Positions 32,326 through 43,292 of a stretch of DNA of 64,000 nt are shown one piece after another (positions within the stretch are counted from its first letter, which is position 1; every line of letters starts with the position of its first letter). The notes under the pieces were generated by a model that was not told the DNA's origin, made no database searches, and saw only the letters and a list, made by a program, of their open reading frames with translations. The translations under genes and the position numbers were made by a program. This DNA is from Cerrena zonata (lineage: Eukaryota > Basidiomycota > Agaricomycetes > Polyporales > Cerrenaceae): positions 144,323 to 208,322 of the forward strand of contig JASBNA010000072.1 in NCBI GenBank assembly GCA_038087015.1. The letters run 5' to 3'.

Positions 32326-34614
32326 TTACTTCTGTGAAGCCAATTTTAAATCTACTAAGAGTTTGAAATTAACCCAAGGAACTTCGGAAGTATTCGTTAT
32401 CAAATAGCGATCCTTATCTTTTTCGTCAATCATAAAGTTGTAATCATCGTGAAAGGTTGACTTTGATGAATGCTTTTCAATGAATGCATTATATAGATCT
32501 ATTCTGAAATTGTCAAGTTTTTCAATCTTGTCAATAAAATCACTGGAAAAGTCATTCAATCCAATATCCATTATTTGATAGTAAAAATATGTTGCAATAA
32601 GAAAATTAAGTTTAAGCCAAATGCATTTAAAGCCTTCCCAGGATTCATGTGTAACATCGTCCGTAACGCTTTGATAGATGTACTCTTCTAAAATAAAGAA
32701 TTCAACAGATTTTGCAATTTCTTCCGAACTGTCATCCATATTAGGAAGTATATCATAGATTTCGACAAGTTTTGTAATTTCAGTAATTAAATAATCTATT
32801 AGACTAAAAATGAATTTTTTTTCATATTTTTTAGGGATAATAACAGAGATGGAATTGTTTCCATGGGCTTTGAAAAAAGCTTCAAAGTATTTAAACTTGA
32901 TCTTTAGTAATGCATTACCCAACAATTTGATAAACTGGCCAGAATATGCAGTAGGATTATCTTCAATATCATTGGAATCGAAAAATAATGATCTGATATA
33001 CAAAATAAGCAAAGCTTCATAACGGAATCCCATGGAATCAATGTTATCGTCATATTCAATTGCAGTTCCCTTGCCTTTATTTATCAATGATGAATCTTGC
33101 TTAATCAATAATTTTTCTCTTTCGTAACACGGTTGAGGTTCATAACTACTTGGGATTTCAAGACCTGTAAATAGATATTCAACTGCCCTATCATGCCAGT
33201 CATTAGGACTTATTCCTAACTGAGTAACTATCAGCAGTAGAAGAAACCTGTTATCATTATTCATACATGAAAGTAGTTGAGTTTGCCTTGTACTATTTTC
33301 GAATCGTTCGATTAAATCGTCGCCGGGGGAAGCAGAAGATTTCAACAAATTGTTTAACTCATAAAGGAAATTAAAAGCAGTGAATTTAAAAATAAATTGT
33401 AAAACTCCTTTATAAGTTAGATATAAACTATGATAACTAGTACCAGCCGAATCAAATAGGTATTTTTGATATTTTGTAGATTTATCTGCACACGAAAACA
33501 TCCATTGCATCAAGCTCCATAGATTATATCTTTTAGAACGGTTCAAACTAATTGCTAATAGCTCTTCATCAAATAGATTTATCTTAGCAATACTAGGATT
33601 TGAAATCCGACTACTGATAAACAGATTATTTGAAGCTGGCATCTTCAGATCAGAAACTTCCGATATATAGTTTTCAGACATTGATTGAAATAAAACCGAA
33701 GCTTTATTGTTACTGGAAATACTGTCTTGGAACGCTCTTTCCGTCTTCAGAGGGGTCTGATTCATACCTTTGTACTTCAAAATTTCTTCAACCATATCTG
33801 TTCCAAGAATGTCTTCTTCATCTTCCGAATTGCTTATTACTTCATCATTGAAGTCCGTCATACCACTATGCTTTAGTCGAGAGAAATCTTCTTGTGGTTC
33901 ATCATCTTTATCATTAGTATCAGAGACAGTTTTTGTCTTTTGGAGCTTAGATTTAAACATGCTAGTGATATCAATTTTATTGGACTTAGAAGATCCATTA
34001 GATGGCTTTTTCCTCTTCGTAGGAGACTTAAATTGGGGGCGTGTGTTGATTGAGGGACGTCGTATTATAGTATCATTAAGGACTGTAAGGAGGTTTTTAT
34101 AAATTTGTAAAGTTGAACTTTTCAATTCTTCACCACGATTTATCGAGCATATCACGTCTAGATATTTTTGCAATATGTATAATGATCGGTCTTTCAAAGG
34201 AGGTTTATATACACAATTATCATACTCATGATTGAAAGTCTGAACATATTCATGAGTTGACTGAATACCTTCAAACAAGGAGCCTCCTTTAGTCCAATTA
34301 CTTCTGGGGCATCGTGAAGCTAATGTCAATAATAAATGTAGCACAACGACCGAAGGTATTTTTAAATACGAGTCTATAATCTCTTTATTCTCACCATACT
34401 CATAGTTTCTGGTGAAACTAGTCTCAAGATGGTATAACAACTCATCAAACGGCTTGGTGTTATTGAAATTTCGTATTTCTTCCCCTGTACCCGTTAGATC
34501 AAGAAAGAATTCTAGTAATTCTGATTGAACCTTATCAAACTTTGATTTTTCAAATAGTAGGTGAGGATTTAAGCTTGGACCATCGATTGGATCACTTTTA
34601 TGCAGCCCCAGCAT
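32326..34614 (-). CDS. Large conserved protein, candidate Nse5 subunit of Smc5/6
   Basis: A 762-residue protein, mostly helical, with a low-complexity basic/Ser insert (about residues 195-290). I do not recognise it with certainty. By eye, segments match Saccharomyces Nse5 in order: VVVLHLLLTLASR (against IILVLFTLSTLSEY), SLYILQKYLDVI (RALKLLQKYLAIL), LWSLMQWMFSCADKSTKY (NMILWTLSNSLQESTP), and a late ALLILYIRSLF helix. Saccharomyces NSE5 is YML023C, inside the interval to which its neighbours map. If right, it works with Nse6 in Smc5/6 loading and SUMO-linked DNA repair. A low-complexity insert would explain the greater length (Nse5 is 556). The start ATG is followed by two CTG codons. Confidence 0.45.
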   Translation of the reverse strand: MLGLHKSDPIDGPSLNPHLLFEKSKFDKVQSELLEFFLDLTGTGEEIRNFNNTKPFDELLYHLETSFTRNYEYGENKEIIDSYLKIPSVVVLHLLLTLASRCPRSNWTKGGSLFEGIQSTHEYVQTFNHEYDNCVYKPPLKDRSLYILQKYLDVICSINRGEELKSSTLQIYKNLLTVLNDTIIRRPSINTRPQFKSPTKRKKPSNGSSKSNKIDITSMFKSKLQKTKTVSDTNDKDDEPQEDFSRLKHSGMTDFNDEVISNSEDEEDILGTDMVEEILKYKGMNQTPLKTERAFQDSISSNNKASVLFQSMSENYISEVSDLKMPASNNLFISSRISNPSIAKINLFDEELLAISLNRSKRYNLWSLMQWMFSCADKSTKYQKYLFDSAGTSYHSLYLTYKGVLQFIFKFTAFNFLYELNNLLKSSASPGDDLIERFENSTRQTQLLSCMNNDNRFLLLLIVTQLGISPNDWHDRAVEYLFTGLEIPSSYEPQPCYEREKLLIKQDSSLINKGKGTAIEYDDNIDSMGFRYEALLILYIRSLFFDSNDIEDNPTAYSGQFIKLLGNALLKIKFKYFEAFFKAHGNNSISVIIPKKYEKKFIFSLIDYLITEITKLVEIYDILPNMDDSSEEIAKSVEFFILEEYIYQSVTDDVTHESWEGFKCIWLKLNFLIATYFYYQIMDIGLNDFSSDFIDKIEKLDNFRIDLYNAFIEKHSSKSTFHDDYNFMIDEKDKDRYLITNTSEVPWVNFKLLVDLKLASQK

Positions 34615-34798
34615 TGTAAAGATACATTTAACTCACTCCAATCGACTTGCCGTACAGAATGAACAGAGAATTCAGGGTATCAAGATGTTTGCAAAAATGT
34701 ATTTTTTTTTTTCACTATTTTTCAGAATCGATCTTTTTTTTCTCTTTAAACTACAAACTTAATCAATCAAAGAAAGCAGAACAGCTGCCACGAAGAAC

Positions 34799-35396
34799 AT
34801 GTCTGTGACCGTAAGTATACGATTATACACGAATGACGAACGATAGATTATACTAACTAATCATTCAGCTACACACCAAGACCGGGCCCATAAAGATTGA
34901 GCTAATTTTGAAGAACGAAGCTCAAGCAAAACATGTCCACAATTTCTTAAGACATTGTGCCAAAGAGTCATATAATGATAACAAAATCTTGAGATTCATT
35001 CCCAAGTTTATATTACAAAGTGGGGATCCTTCTAATTCAGGAAAAGAGTCCAATCCTGCCGATGTCAACCATCCCATAGATAAGCTTGTTAAGTCGCATG
35101 AACTTCGAATTAGTGAAGAGTCTGCCTTTGAAATTAAAAGAGGGTCAGTTTTGACGGTGAATAATCTAGATATGGTAGATAAATTAGGATCACAATTCTT
35201 CATCTGTCTTTCGGACGAGTACAAGAGTTCATTGATTGAAGAGGAAAGATATACTGTGATCGGAAACGTTATTGATGGACTCGAAGCAGTTGAAACAATC
35301 GAAAAGGATCCTGAACTTAATAACGAAGAAAAAATGAAGAAGAATGGTAAACCTAAGAGGAAAATGGAAAAAAGAAACTTGGATAAACGAAGTTGA
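34799..35396 (+). CDS. PPIL3/Cyp10-type cyclophilin with one intron and a 3' frame break
   Basis: Peptidyl-prolyl isomerase of the spliceosome-linked PPIL3 group. Exon 1 is 34799-34810 (M-S-V-T). An intron spans 34811-34868: donor GTAAGT, branch TACTAAC, acceptor CAG. Exon 2 begins LHTKTGPIKIELIL, giving the MSVTLHT start found in human PPIL3. Cyclophilin landmarks are RFIPKFILQSGDPSNSG, LGSQFFICLSD and YTVIGNVIDGLEAVE. The catalytic Arg is in the FIPKF region, where R/H variants occur. As written, the frame stops at 35396 after a lysine-rich tail. One extra A in the A6 run near 35371 would restore ETWINEVEIHNNPFA, the expected family C-terminus, running toward 35420-35490. Confidence 0.85.
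34811..34868 (+). other. Spliceosomal intron of the cyclophilin gene
   Basis: A 58-nt intron with canonical GTAAGT donor at 34811, TACTAAC branch point at 34850-34856 and TTCAG acceptor ending at 34868. It is the only intron I can support in this window. Removing it joins codon 4 to exon 2 in frame. Confidence 0.92.
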
Positions 35397-35437
35397 GATT
35401 CATAATAATCCATTTGCAGTTAGCTTAGCTTTTGAAT

Positions 35438-36148
35438 TCAGTCAAATTCTCCCAAGTTACCCAAGATCTCAGCAAAATCCTTTATCGTAACCGAAGATCC
35501 ACTTTTGATCTTATAAAAGTCGTAATTAGATATATTACCACTGGAGTCCGTGGAACAACATCCCAACATGTCGATCAAGAATGAGTCACCTAAAGAGTAT
35601 TTCCCATTACTTTCATGATCTAAATTGAGAGATGTTTTAATATTTTTCAAATCAGGTAAGGCCAACTTATACGATAAAATGCTTTGCTCGTTCAATTCGG
35701 AGTCCAGATGGGATGCATTTATAAATAGCTTCCAACTTTCATAGATAGTTTGATAAAAATCCCTGAATTTCAAAAGTTTGTCAGTAATCTTGATTAACTT
35801 ATCGATATCCACAATATCCAAGATAGTTGAGACGTCATCGATGTTGCTGCTAATGGTTACGTTTTTGATCAACTGCATGGTTATATACTGCTTATGATTT
35901 GTAGAATCGAATTGCTCGATATCTTGCATATGTTCATAGTAATAATCAATACATAAATTTATGTCTTGACAGAAACAAGACGGTATTTGTAAAACACTGA
36001 AAAGTTCAGGTAATTTAACAAGATTGAGATCCGGATTCTCAATCGTGAAAGACCCATACGCCTCTAATATTTCATCTTCATACTCTGGGTTTATTGAGTT
36101 GAACAGCTCTGATTTACCAAACTGGCGTTGTTTAGATCTCTTGGACAT
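35438..36148 (-). CDS. RAD33: Rad33-like nucleotide excision repair protein
   Basis: A 236-residue protein from the ATG at 36148 (MSKRSKQRQFGKSELF). An upstream in-frame ATG at 36271 would overlap CHA1 and is less likely. It shares with Saccharomyces Rad33 (YML011C) the N-terminal EYEDEILEAYGSF...LPELFSVLQI and the C-terminal DFAEILGNLGEFD, both centrin-like EF-hand folds without calcium ligands. Rad33 binds Rad4 and Rad34 and is needed for full nucleotide excision repair. The synteny supports the call. The gene converges with the cyclophilin gene and is divergent from CHA1, with only about 110 bp between starts. Confidence 0.7.
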   Translation of the reverse strand: MSKRSKQRQFGKSELFNSINPEYEDEILEAYGSFTIENPDLNLVKLPELFSVLQIPSCFCQDINLCIDYYYEHMQDIEQFDSTNHKQYITMQLIKNVTISSNIDDVSTILDIVDIDKLIKITDKLLKFRDFYQTIYESWKLFINASHLDSELNEQSILSYKLALPDLKNIKTSLNLDHESNGKYSLGDSFLIDMLGCCSTDSSGNISNYDFYKIKSGSSVTIKDFAEILGNLGEFD

Positions 36149-36261
36149 GTCCTTTTCATTTGGAAAGAAGAAGGGTATTATATCAGGCTTCTTCCAGATT
36201 TTTGAGCACTTGAAAAAAATTGGAAAATCTCCAGCCAAACGCTTATCTAACAACTGAGAAT

Positions 36262-37251
36262 ATGGAACCATCTATTAAGACTACTTTGGCCAATGTAACC
36301 AACCATATAGCAGACTCTTGCTGTCAAGTCTATTTCAAGAATGAGTACGAACAGCCTTCAGGAAGCTTCAAGCTTCGAGGAATAGGTCATTTGATTAGCA
36401 AATCCTTGGACAAGGCTAAAAGCGAAAACAAACCGGTTCGAGTATTTTCATCAAGCGGTGGGAATGCTGGTCTAGCAGCCGCTTATGCTGCACAGCTGTT
36501 GGGTGCTAAATGTTGTGTTGTGCTTCCTAAAGTCAGCAGTCAAGCCGTGATTGACAAATTAAAGGGATTGGATGCCGAAGTTATTGTCCAAGGGGAACAT
36601 TGGGGTCAGGCCGACGACTACTTGAGAACAGAGGTGATGGGAAATTTGGATGATTCAGTATATCCGGTGTACTGTCATCCTTTTGAACACGAACTCATTT
36701 GGGAGGGCCACGGAGTCATGATTGACGAAATCACTACCCAATTATGCCCACTTGAGTTATCTCGAGTTAAAGGAGTAATCTGTAGTGTTGGAGGAGGTGG
36801 ATTATACAATGGAATTGTTGCTGGATTGGAAAGAAACCAAACTTTATCCAAAGTTCCAGTGTTAGCAGTCGAAACTAAACAAGCACCTACTTTCACCGAA
36901 GCCATAAGTGCCAATAAAGTTGTTACGCTAACCAAAGTGAAGACATTGGCCACCTCTTTAGCTTCTCCTTACATCTCCGAAAAATCACTCCGTAATTATA
37001 AGGTCCATAAAACCCACGTTGAATTATTAGATGATAAGGATGCCCTTGCCGGTACTATCAAGTTTTACGATACTTTCCATCTGCTTATCGAACCTGCTTG
37101 TGGAGTTGCTATTAACGTAGCCTTAGACAAACAGTTCTTACTCGAAAAGGCTTTCGGTCCCTTATCGAAAGATGACATGGTTATTGTCATTGTCTGTGGA
37201 GGTTCTGCTACATCCTTGGAAGCTCTCAACGAGTATCGCAAGCTCATATGA
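36262..37251 (+). CDS. CHA1: Cha1-type L-serine/threonine dehydratase
   Basis: A 329-residue fold type II PLP enzyme that deaminates L-serine (and L-threonine) to pyruvate (2-oxobutyrate). The PLP lysine is in QPSGSFKLRG (about residue 37), the substrate loop is SSGGNAGLAAAYAA, and the Gly-rich phosphate site is SVGGGGLYNG. The C-terminal VCGGSATS segment is also typical. The ATG at 36262 gives MEPSIKTTLANV; the frame is open upstream but lacks an ATG. The gene is intact even though it lies between two genes with frame breaks. Confidence 0.92.
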   Translation: MEPSIKTTLANVTNHIADSCCQVYFKNEYEQPSGSFKLRGIGHLISKSLDKAKSENKPVRVFSSSGGNAGLAAAYAAQLLGAKCCVVLPKVSSQAVIDKLKGLDAEVIVQGEHWGQADDYLRTEVMGNLDDSVYPVYCHPFEHELIWEGHGVMIDEITTQLCPLELSRVKGVICSVGGGGLYNGIVAGLERNQTLSKVPVLAVETKQAPTFTEAISANKVVTLTKVKTLATSLASPYISEKSLRNYKVHKTHVELLDDKDALAGTIKFYDTFHLLIEPACGVAINVALDKQFLLEKAFGPLSKDDMVIVIVCGGSATSLEALNEYRKLI

Positions 37252-37564
37252 CCCGACCAATAATTGTGTATTCAATTGATATATTTATGTATTCAATAGA
37301 TATATTTATCATATGAAAGATCTCAACCCTCAAAAATAAAAAAAAAAATGAACGCTCACGTAGAAAAGTACGATAAATGGCAATTTTGGTAAGAGTTACA
37401 ACTGTTTTATGTCAGACTTCTTCTATTTGCTAAACTTTGAACATTCAAGTGATCATTCGGATAAAGACCATAGCAAAGTAGAAACAGAGGCCGTTGTTGA
37501 TATAAAATAACCAAAACTTACCCCGAACAAGAACAGCTAAAGTAAGATCTGGGTTCCCCCACAA
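37252..37564. other. Intergenic CHA1 to YML020W-like gene
   Basis: About 310 bp with a tandem pair of ATTCAAT(T/A)GATATATTTAT after the CHA1 stop (37270-37310), probably part of its 3' end signal. Otherwise unremarkable promoter DNA. Confidence 0.4.
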
Positions 37565-40226
37565 ATGTCTAGGTTAAACTCAAACTCAAACTCCAACAGT
37601 TGGCTTCCATTATGGAATTCAAAAGTACGTGCACTGAGCTTAAGCGAAACCTGACGAAAACAGTTCATTGAAAGAAAGGTCTAAGTCACCCATTTTAGAT
37701 AGTTCAAGGTCAAGTTCTAAAAAACGAAGCTATTCAGCCAATCCTTCTTTAAACCCTAAGTCTTCAACAAACTCCTTAGTATCAATGACAGCAGGTAACT
37801 GGTTGGGCTGGTCGAGCAAGCTGGGAAGACTCGAGTATGACGAGGGGAATAGACAGCAGCTTCAAGATAACGAAGATGCTGTAGAGGAAGATGATTATGC
37901 TGAAGATAGAGATGATTATACTCCAGACGATAATGGCGATGAAATTGATGATCATGTTGGACAAGATCGTAAGAAGAGTTCGTCCACTTGGAGCTTTTGG
38001 AATAGTGCTAACAAAGATCAGGACTTAAGTGACTCTTCCGGGGACAATAATAACAATAATGATAAGAAAAATTCTAAGAAGGATTCACTAACTAGTATAT
38101 CCAATACTATTCTCAATTCCACCCCTTCAATTCCAAGTAAACAGGATATCTTGAACTCTAGTACAAATAAGAATACAAAAGTTGATAAAGCAAATTTGAA
38201 CGAAGAAAATGAAGACGACGCTGTTTTATACAAGCCTCATGATAAACCCAATCAATTTAAGCAAATTAATACTCATAGAAATGAAGATTTGAAACAAAAT
38301 GTCATAGTTCCAGATTGGAGTAATTGTCTCCCCAATCAATCTTCTGCAAGCTCATCAACTAACTCTATTACAAGTAGTATATTCGGTAATAGCTCTACAA
38401 CAAATAGCAATGGCCCGCAAACTTCTAAAAGTGATTTGAAAAATTGGAGAAATATTCTCACCCAATTATCTACCAGGTTAGGTTTTAATTCACAGTCATT
38501 GACAGGCGTTACTCAAGGAGATAATATTCCAGATTTGAACGACACATCAAAAGAAAAAGTAGAAAAAGAATTCAATTTACTATACGAGAAAACTTATAAG
38601 TTATATGGTAGATCCTTGGCCAAGTTACCTCCTCATAAAAGAGCTTGTTTACCTAACTATAATAAGTCATACACAACTGGTTACTATGAAGACGATCAAG
38701 AACATGAGAGTCAACAAACTTATAGGTACCCTCAACAGACTCAGCTAGAGGAAGACGCAGAAGATCCTAACTCTATTTCAATTACCAATGATCCAATGGG
38801 GAATTTGCTAATCAATCATAAACCTTCAAGATCTTCTCAAAACAAACCTAATATATCACCTTCAGACATTATTTCACAAAAGACTGGACCATTACGTAAA
38901 ATAAAAAAGATTTTGATCATTGGTGTTCACGGGTTCTTCCCAACCAAAATGATAAGACCACTTATTGGATCACCGAAAGGTACTTCGTTGAAATTTGCAA
39001 ATGAGGCTGAAAAATCAGTTATTCGATATTGCATCGAAAACAACTTAATCAATGATAGTGATTCAAATGATATTAGTATTCAAAAAATTGCTTTAGAAAA
39101 AGAAGGTAAAATTTTTGATCGAGTTGAATTCTTCAAAGAAATTTTAATCAAATGGCAAAAAGAATTAAACGAAGCTGATTTCATTTTCATGGCATCACAT
39201 TCTCAAGGTTGTGTAGTATCAATTATGTTATTAGCAAACTTGATAAAAATGGGGATCTTAAAAGATCCGATTAAGAAAAGAATTGGGATCCTAGGAATGG
39301 CCGGTATTAATAATGGACCGTTTTATGGTGTTGATAAGTCATTTTTCATGAAGGCCTACTCAGCGATTGAACACGAATCTATGATTGAACTATTTGAACT
39401 AACAAAATTCGAAAGTGAACAGTCATTAGTTTATAAAGAGTCAATTCAAATAATCATCAACGCAAACGTGAAAATATGCTTTATCGGATCCATAAATGAC
39501 CAACTAGTACCTCTCTACTCAGCACTAGCATCTCATGTTTTCCATCCAAATATATACCGAGCTTGTTATATTGATCACTCATCTCAAACCCCAAAATTCA
39601 TTCAGAAATTAGTTTCATTATGTTGTCATTTACAAAATATTGGTTACTTTGACAGTAATGTTTTAAAAGAACTAAGCTTGGTATTGGCAGGCCCATTGAC
39701 CGGTGGTGGTCACTCCAAGATTTATAATGACGGGAAAAGTTTACGATATGGGCTTGAAATTTGTATTGGACACAGATGATATCGTTATTCCTCCTACTTT
39801 TACATCTGCATTTCCCTAGTAAAGATTTACCAATAGCTACTCCTACCAGATCAAGTGGTCAAAACAACGGGTTTGTCACTAGTGGTATTGGCACTTATGG
39901 AGGGTTTGATGCTTCAGAAGGAATCGAAGAAATTGTCAGAATCCCCATAACTAATCAAGTATATATCAAAGAGTACAATATTGGAAAAATAGGTACGAAT
40001 CCTTTCTTACTTCCATGGTGCTTAAGAGGCTTTACTCTTCAATATTGAAAAAAATTGGCCAAATAACAATAAACTCATCAGTGTTGAAAATGCCCGAGAC
40101 TTTGGTAAAAACGGGTACGATGAGATTAACGAATTGTATCAGCTGTTTGACAAATGGAAACCTGACAGTAAGATCCTAAAAGATCTTAAATTCAGATTAA
40201 ATGGTATCAGAGCTAGCAAGTTATAA
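37565..40226 (+). CDS. YML020W-like conserved protein with alpha/beta-hydrolase features, broken by four frame shifts
   Basis: Four apparent +1 frame steps split this gene. The start MSRLNSNSNSNSWLPLWNS at 37565 stops at TGA 37652-37654. The long middle frame (open from 37644 to 39779) holds a disordered acidic/Ser/Asn-rich region with WLGWSS and WSFWNS motifs. A hydrolase-like domain follows with ILIIGVHGFFPTKMIRPLIG and the nucleophile-elbow-like ASHSQGCV. The coding sense then moves through frames carrying VYDMGLKFVLDTDDIVIPP, SKDLPIATPTRSSG and FNIEKNWPNNNKLIS, ending at 40226 with LKFRLNGIRASKL. Extra bases are inferred near 37648, 39737, 39818 and 40028, mostly in homopolymers. The corrected length would be about 885 residues. 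Resemblance to Saccharomyces YML020W is from memory plus synteny. The function is unknown. Confidence 0.7.
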
Positions 40227-40759
40227 CAACTAGCTACCTGGCATTAGATGACTTTCAATTCTCTACTTATTTATTTTAAATTACTACAACTTACAAATAT
40301 TTAATTCGCTTTATAACTCTAGATTTATGACTGTTCGTTTAAGCTTCCCACCGACTAACATTTTCTTTGTGACTGTGCTGTAAGTTCTCTTCAATTTCAC
40401 ATCTTGATGCTCTTGTAGGTTTTGGGCTTTTTCGCTCAGTTCATTTTGGTCTCACCAAAAAGAGCAATACATACACTGTGAAAAATCATAAACAAAACAT
40501 TGCAGAAGGAAAAACGAGTTTTATCAGAGATACACCTTTTATTCATAAGTCATTCTTTGGACTCTCTCCAGATGATATCCAAATATTCCCTTTATTAAAG
40601 CAATTTTCCGTACAATCATCTTTTCTGTTCTATATTTTGTGTTTTTCTTCTCTTTCCAAATTTTTTTTTCTTTCGTTTTCCTAGTTTATACTTATTAAAA
40701 GTCTACTTGACAAAAAGTCCGTTATTGATTTCAATTTGGGTTGAATCCACGCTATTACT
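40227..40759. other. Intergenic upstream of the SANT-DOT1 locus
   Basis: About 530 bp. It contains T-rich stretches near 40655-40680 and no other gene. An ORF at 40478-40684 has no coding character. Confidence 0.4.
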
Positions 40760-43292
40760 ATGTCATATGCATTCACTCGAGGTGTCGACTTGAACACCAA
40801 TCTGCTTGAAAATACGGATCAAGATGGGTCTTCCCATTTAGAAAAAGCTTTGGATCTGAAAAACGAGTCAATGAACCCTTTATCAAGGGACCTAATCGAT
40901 GATCCAAGTACAGAACCTACACAAAGCACAACCTAAACAAGTAAAATCTGAAGCAAAACCCTTGAGTGCTACTACGTCGGACTATGATCAAAAACCACCC
41001 ACAAGCAAAGTCTTGGAAGAAGAAAGTTGCTCGCAGGCAAGTATACCACCTCAGCAAGGTATAGATGAAACGATACTACAAAAGCTTTTGAAGAATGACT
41101 TGACTAGATTGAAATTGGAACAAGATTTACCAAATAGTAACGTAGAGACTATAGTACAATTCGTACATGATAATTTCCACAGATTAGACTGGACAATACC
41201 TGAATTATACAGGGTAGCTGACTTTTGGTGTGAACAAAATACAAATATTCAAAACATTGAAAGGGAATTACCGTTGAGGGACCGCCAACAAATAAAAAAT
41301 GCCTTGGTTTCTTTAGATAGCTTATTCGAAGGTGAGCCAAAATCTGATTTCTCCCCAAAGCAAGTTGCTGAATACTTCACTATATTTGAAAATCAACTCT
41401 TCACCCGTAAGAGTCTTGAAAGTGTATACCCAAACACATCTTTGGAAGATATTCAGGAAAGAATCCTGAAATTTCCAAGACACAAAATAGCTGAATGGTC
41501 TAAACAAGAGATCAAAGTTCTTTTAACTTTACTGCATCAAAATCTGCCAATTGATGATATCCTTTCTGCTTTGATCTTTCGATCGAAAGATGAGTGTCAA
41601 TCTATGCTTGAAAGCCTCCAGCCTTGGGACACTAACTTACCACTTGGTGCTCATTTACTTAATGAAATAATTTATCTACTGGACCAATCATTATCTCCTC
41701 AGGAGATTCTTCATTTTTTAGAAAACGAAATCACCGATTCTAAATTGAAAAATACAATAATGTCCGTCCAGAGACACCTCGGGCCATGGAGCCCAGAGGA
41801 AGATGAAAAGTTTTTGGACCAGATAATATATGAATACCCTCAAAGACTAACTCATACAGGCAAGAGTAAGAAAAGGTCTACACTCCAATGTTTCATTAGA
41901 TATTGGAAATTGATTGTAAAACCCTCGAGGCTAGCAAAAGAGGCCCATGCAAGAAAAAGTTCGTGAAATGAAAATTGAACAATTCAAGCGAGAACCCTTC
42001 TCAATGCCCAATGATTTTGAATCCCAATATCTTAATACTTTGAGCTTTTGCTCTTCATTTTGCTTGACATTAGATTTTTGCGAGATATTTTTTCCTTCAG
42101 TTGAACAATCTACTCTAAAAACAGATATCAAATTAAATAATTTAAGAGTGGACATTGACTTTCTTCCAGAAGAGATAATCTTTTTCGAAAACGCCATTAA
42201 GGACAATCTATCAAATGAATTTGTTTGCAATCAACTTTTTTATCATAACAGGGACTTGGTGATTGAGAAACTAAACCATACAAAAGCAAGAATAGAGCGT
42301 AAAACTTCATTCAAGAATCCTTTGTCTCAATTAATTTATGAAGCAAAATGGATCTCTGCAACTGACACCGGCTCTCGTAGACGTACTCGAGATAAAAGTG
42401 CTTCTTATGAACTCCGGAAGTTAGAAGAATTAGAGTTAAAAGCAAAAGAAGAACCAACCATGAAGAAACAAAAAGTTTTTACCGAAGAAGAAAATAAAAT
42501 AAGAGAAGAGAAAGCCTTAGCCAGGAGAAAACAAAAGGGCCCAAAGGGAGGCTGAACTTCTTGAGAAAAGGAGACTTCAAAAGGAGAAGAGACTCTTACA
42601 ATTGAATGATCCGAATTATAAACCAAAGCCAAAAATCAAATCTAAACTTCATCTAGATCAAATACTTGAAGACGCAGCTTACTTTCAAAGTGTGACAGGT
42701 AATGGGAAGCTAATCAAAGATGGTGACAAAAGACAGAGGCGACAAGCAACACATTACATTCCTGAGTTCAAAAACAGAACAGAAATAAAGCGTGTCCAAA
42801 AACGTTTGGCTGCCCAAAGGGATCGTGTCGATAAATCTAAAAAATCGAAAGTCACTAAAAAAAGGCCCTATAAATCTAGAAAAACATTAAAATCGGAAAC
42901 CCCGACGTCCAATGAAGACTCAGAGGAGGAGAGAAGAAGAAGACTTCAAAGAAACATTGGATCATGCTTTGAATGATTCATCGATTGAAGATGAAGACGA
43001 TGCCGACGAAGTAAGCCCCTACGACCCAACTGATATTCTTCATGATTCCCAAGTTCCATTAAATGGCAGAAGGTTTTTTGTTGATGAAGTCTATAACACC
43101 AAATCGTATCTTCCCAAATTGTCATTTGAAATGAACGAGTCTGATATGACTAGCGCTTTTGCGGATCTGGAAGCTGCAATACCACTAACCAATGATGTCG
43201 GTGAAAAAATCATTGAAACCCACCTCAAGAATTACAGAAATTATCCAGGGTCTTTTCCTCCAGCCATTTTAGACGGCAAGTGGAACTACTAA
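40760..43292 (+). CDS. SANT/Myb-like upstream part of the DOT1 locus, broken by frame shifts
   Basis: Five consecutive frames read as one protein. An ATG at 40760 (MSYAFTRGVDLNTNLLEN) runs to 40936. The next frame (40896-41966) carries helical repeats and a Myb/SANT-type module (LGPWSPEEDEKFLDQIIYEY, about 41780-41840). The frame from 41935 to 42555 has a basic coiled coil with YEAKWISATDTGSRRR. The frame from 42521 to 42976 has EDAAYFQSVTG and QATHYIPEF. The frame from 42912 to 43292 has DEVSPYDPTDILHD. Each change equals one extra base. No intergenic gap separates this from the DOT1 part, so it is probably its N-terminus, giving about 1,348 residues in all. A separate gene or a decaying gene is possible. 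I do not recognise the SANT part. Confidence 0.6.

Noticed and set aside
37625..37663. Possible 39-nt intron (GTACGT...CAG) explaining the first frame change of the YML020W-like gene
   Set aside because: The candidate is a multiple of three and leaves the frame unchanged, lacks a TACTAAC-type branch site and is shorter than known yeast introns. A one-base indel near 37648 explains the data better.
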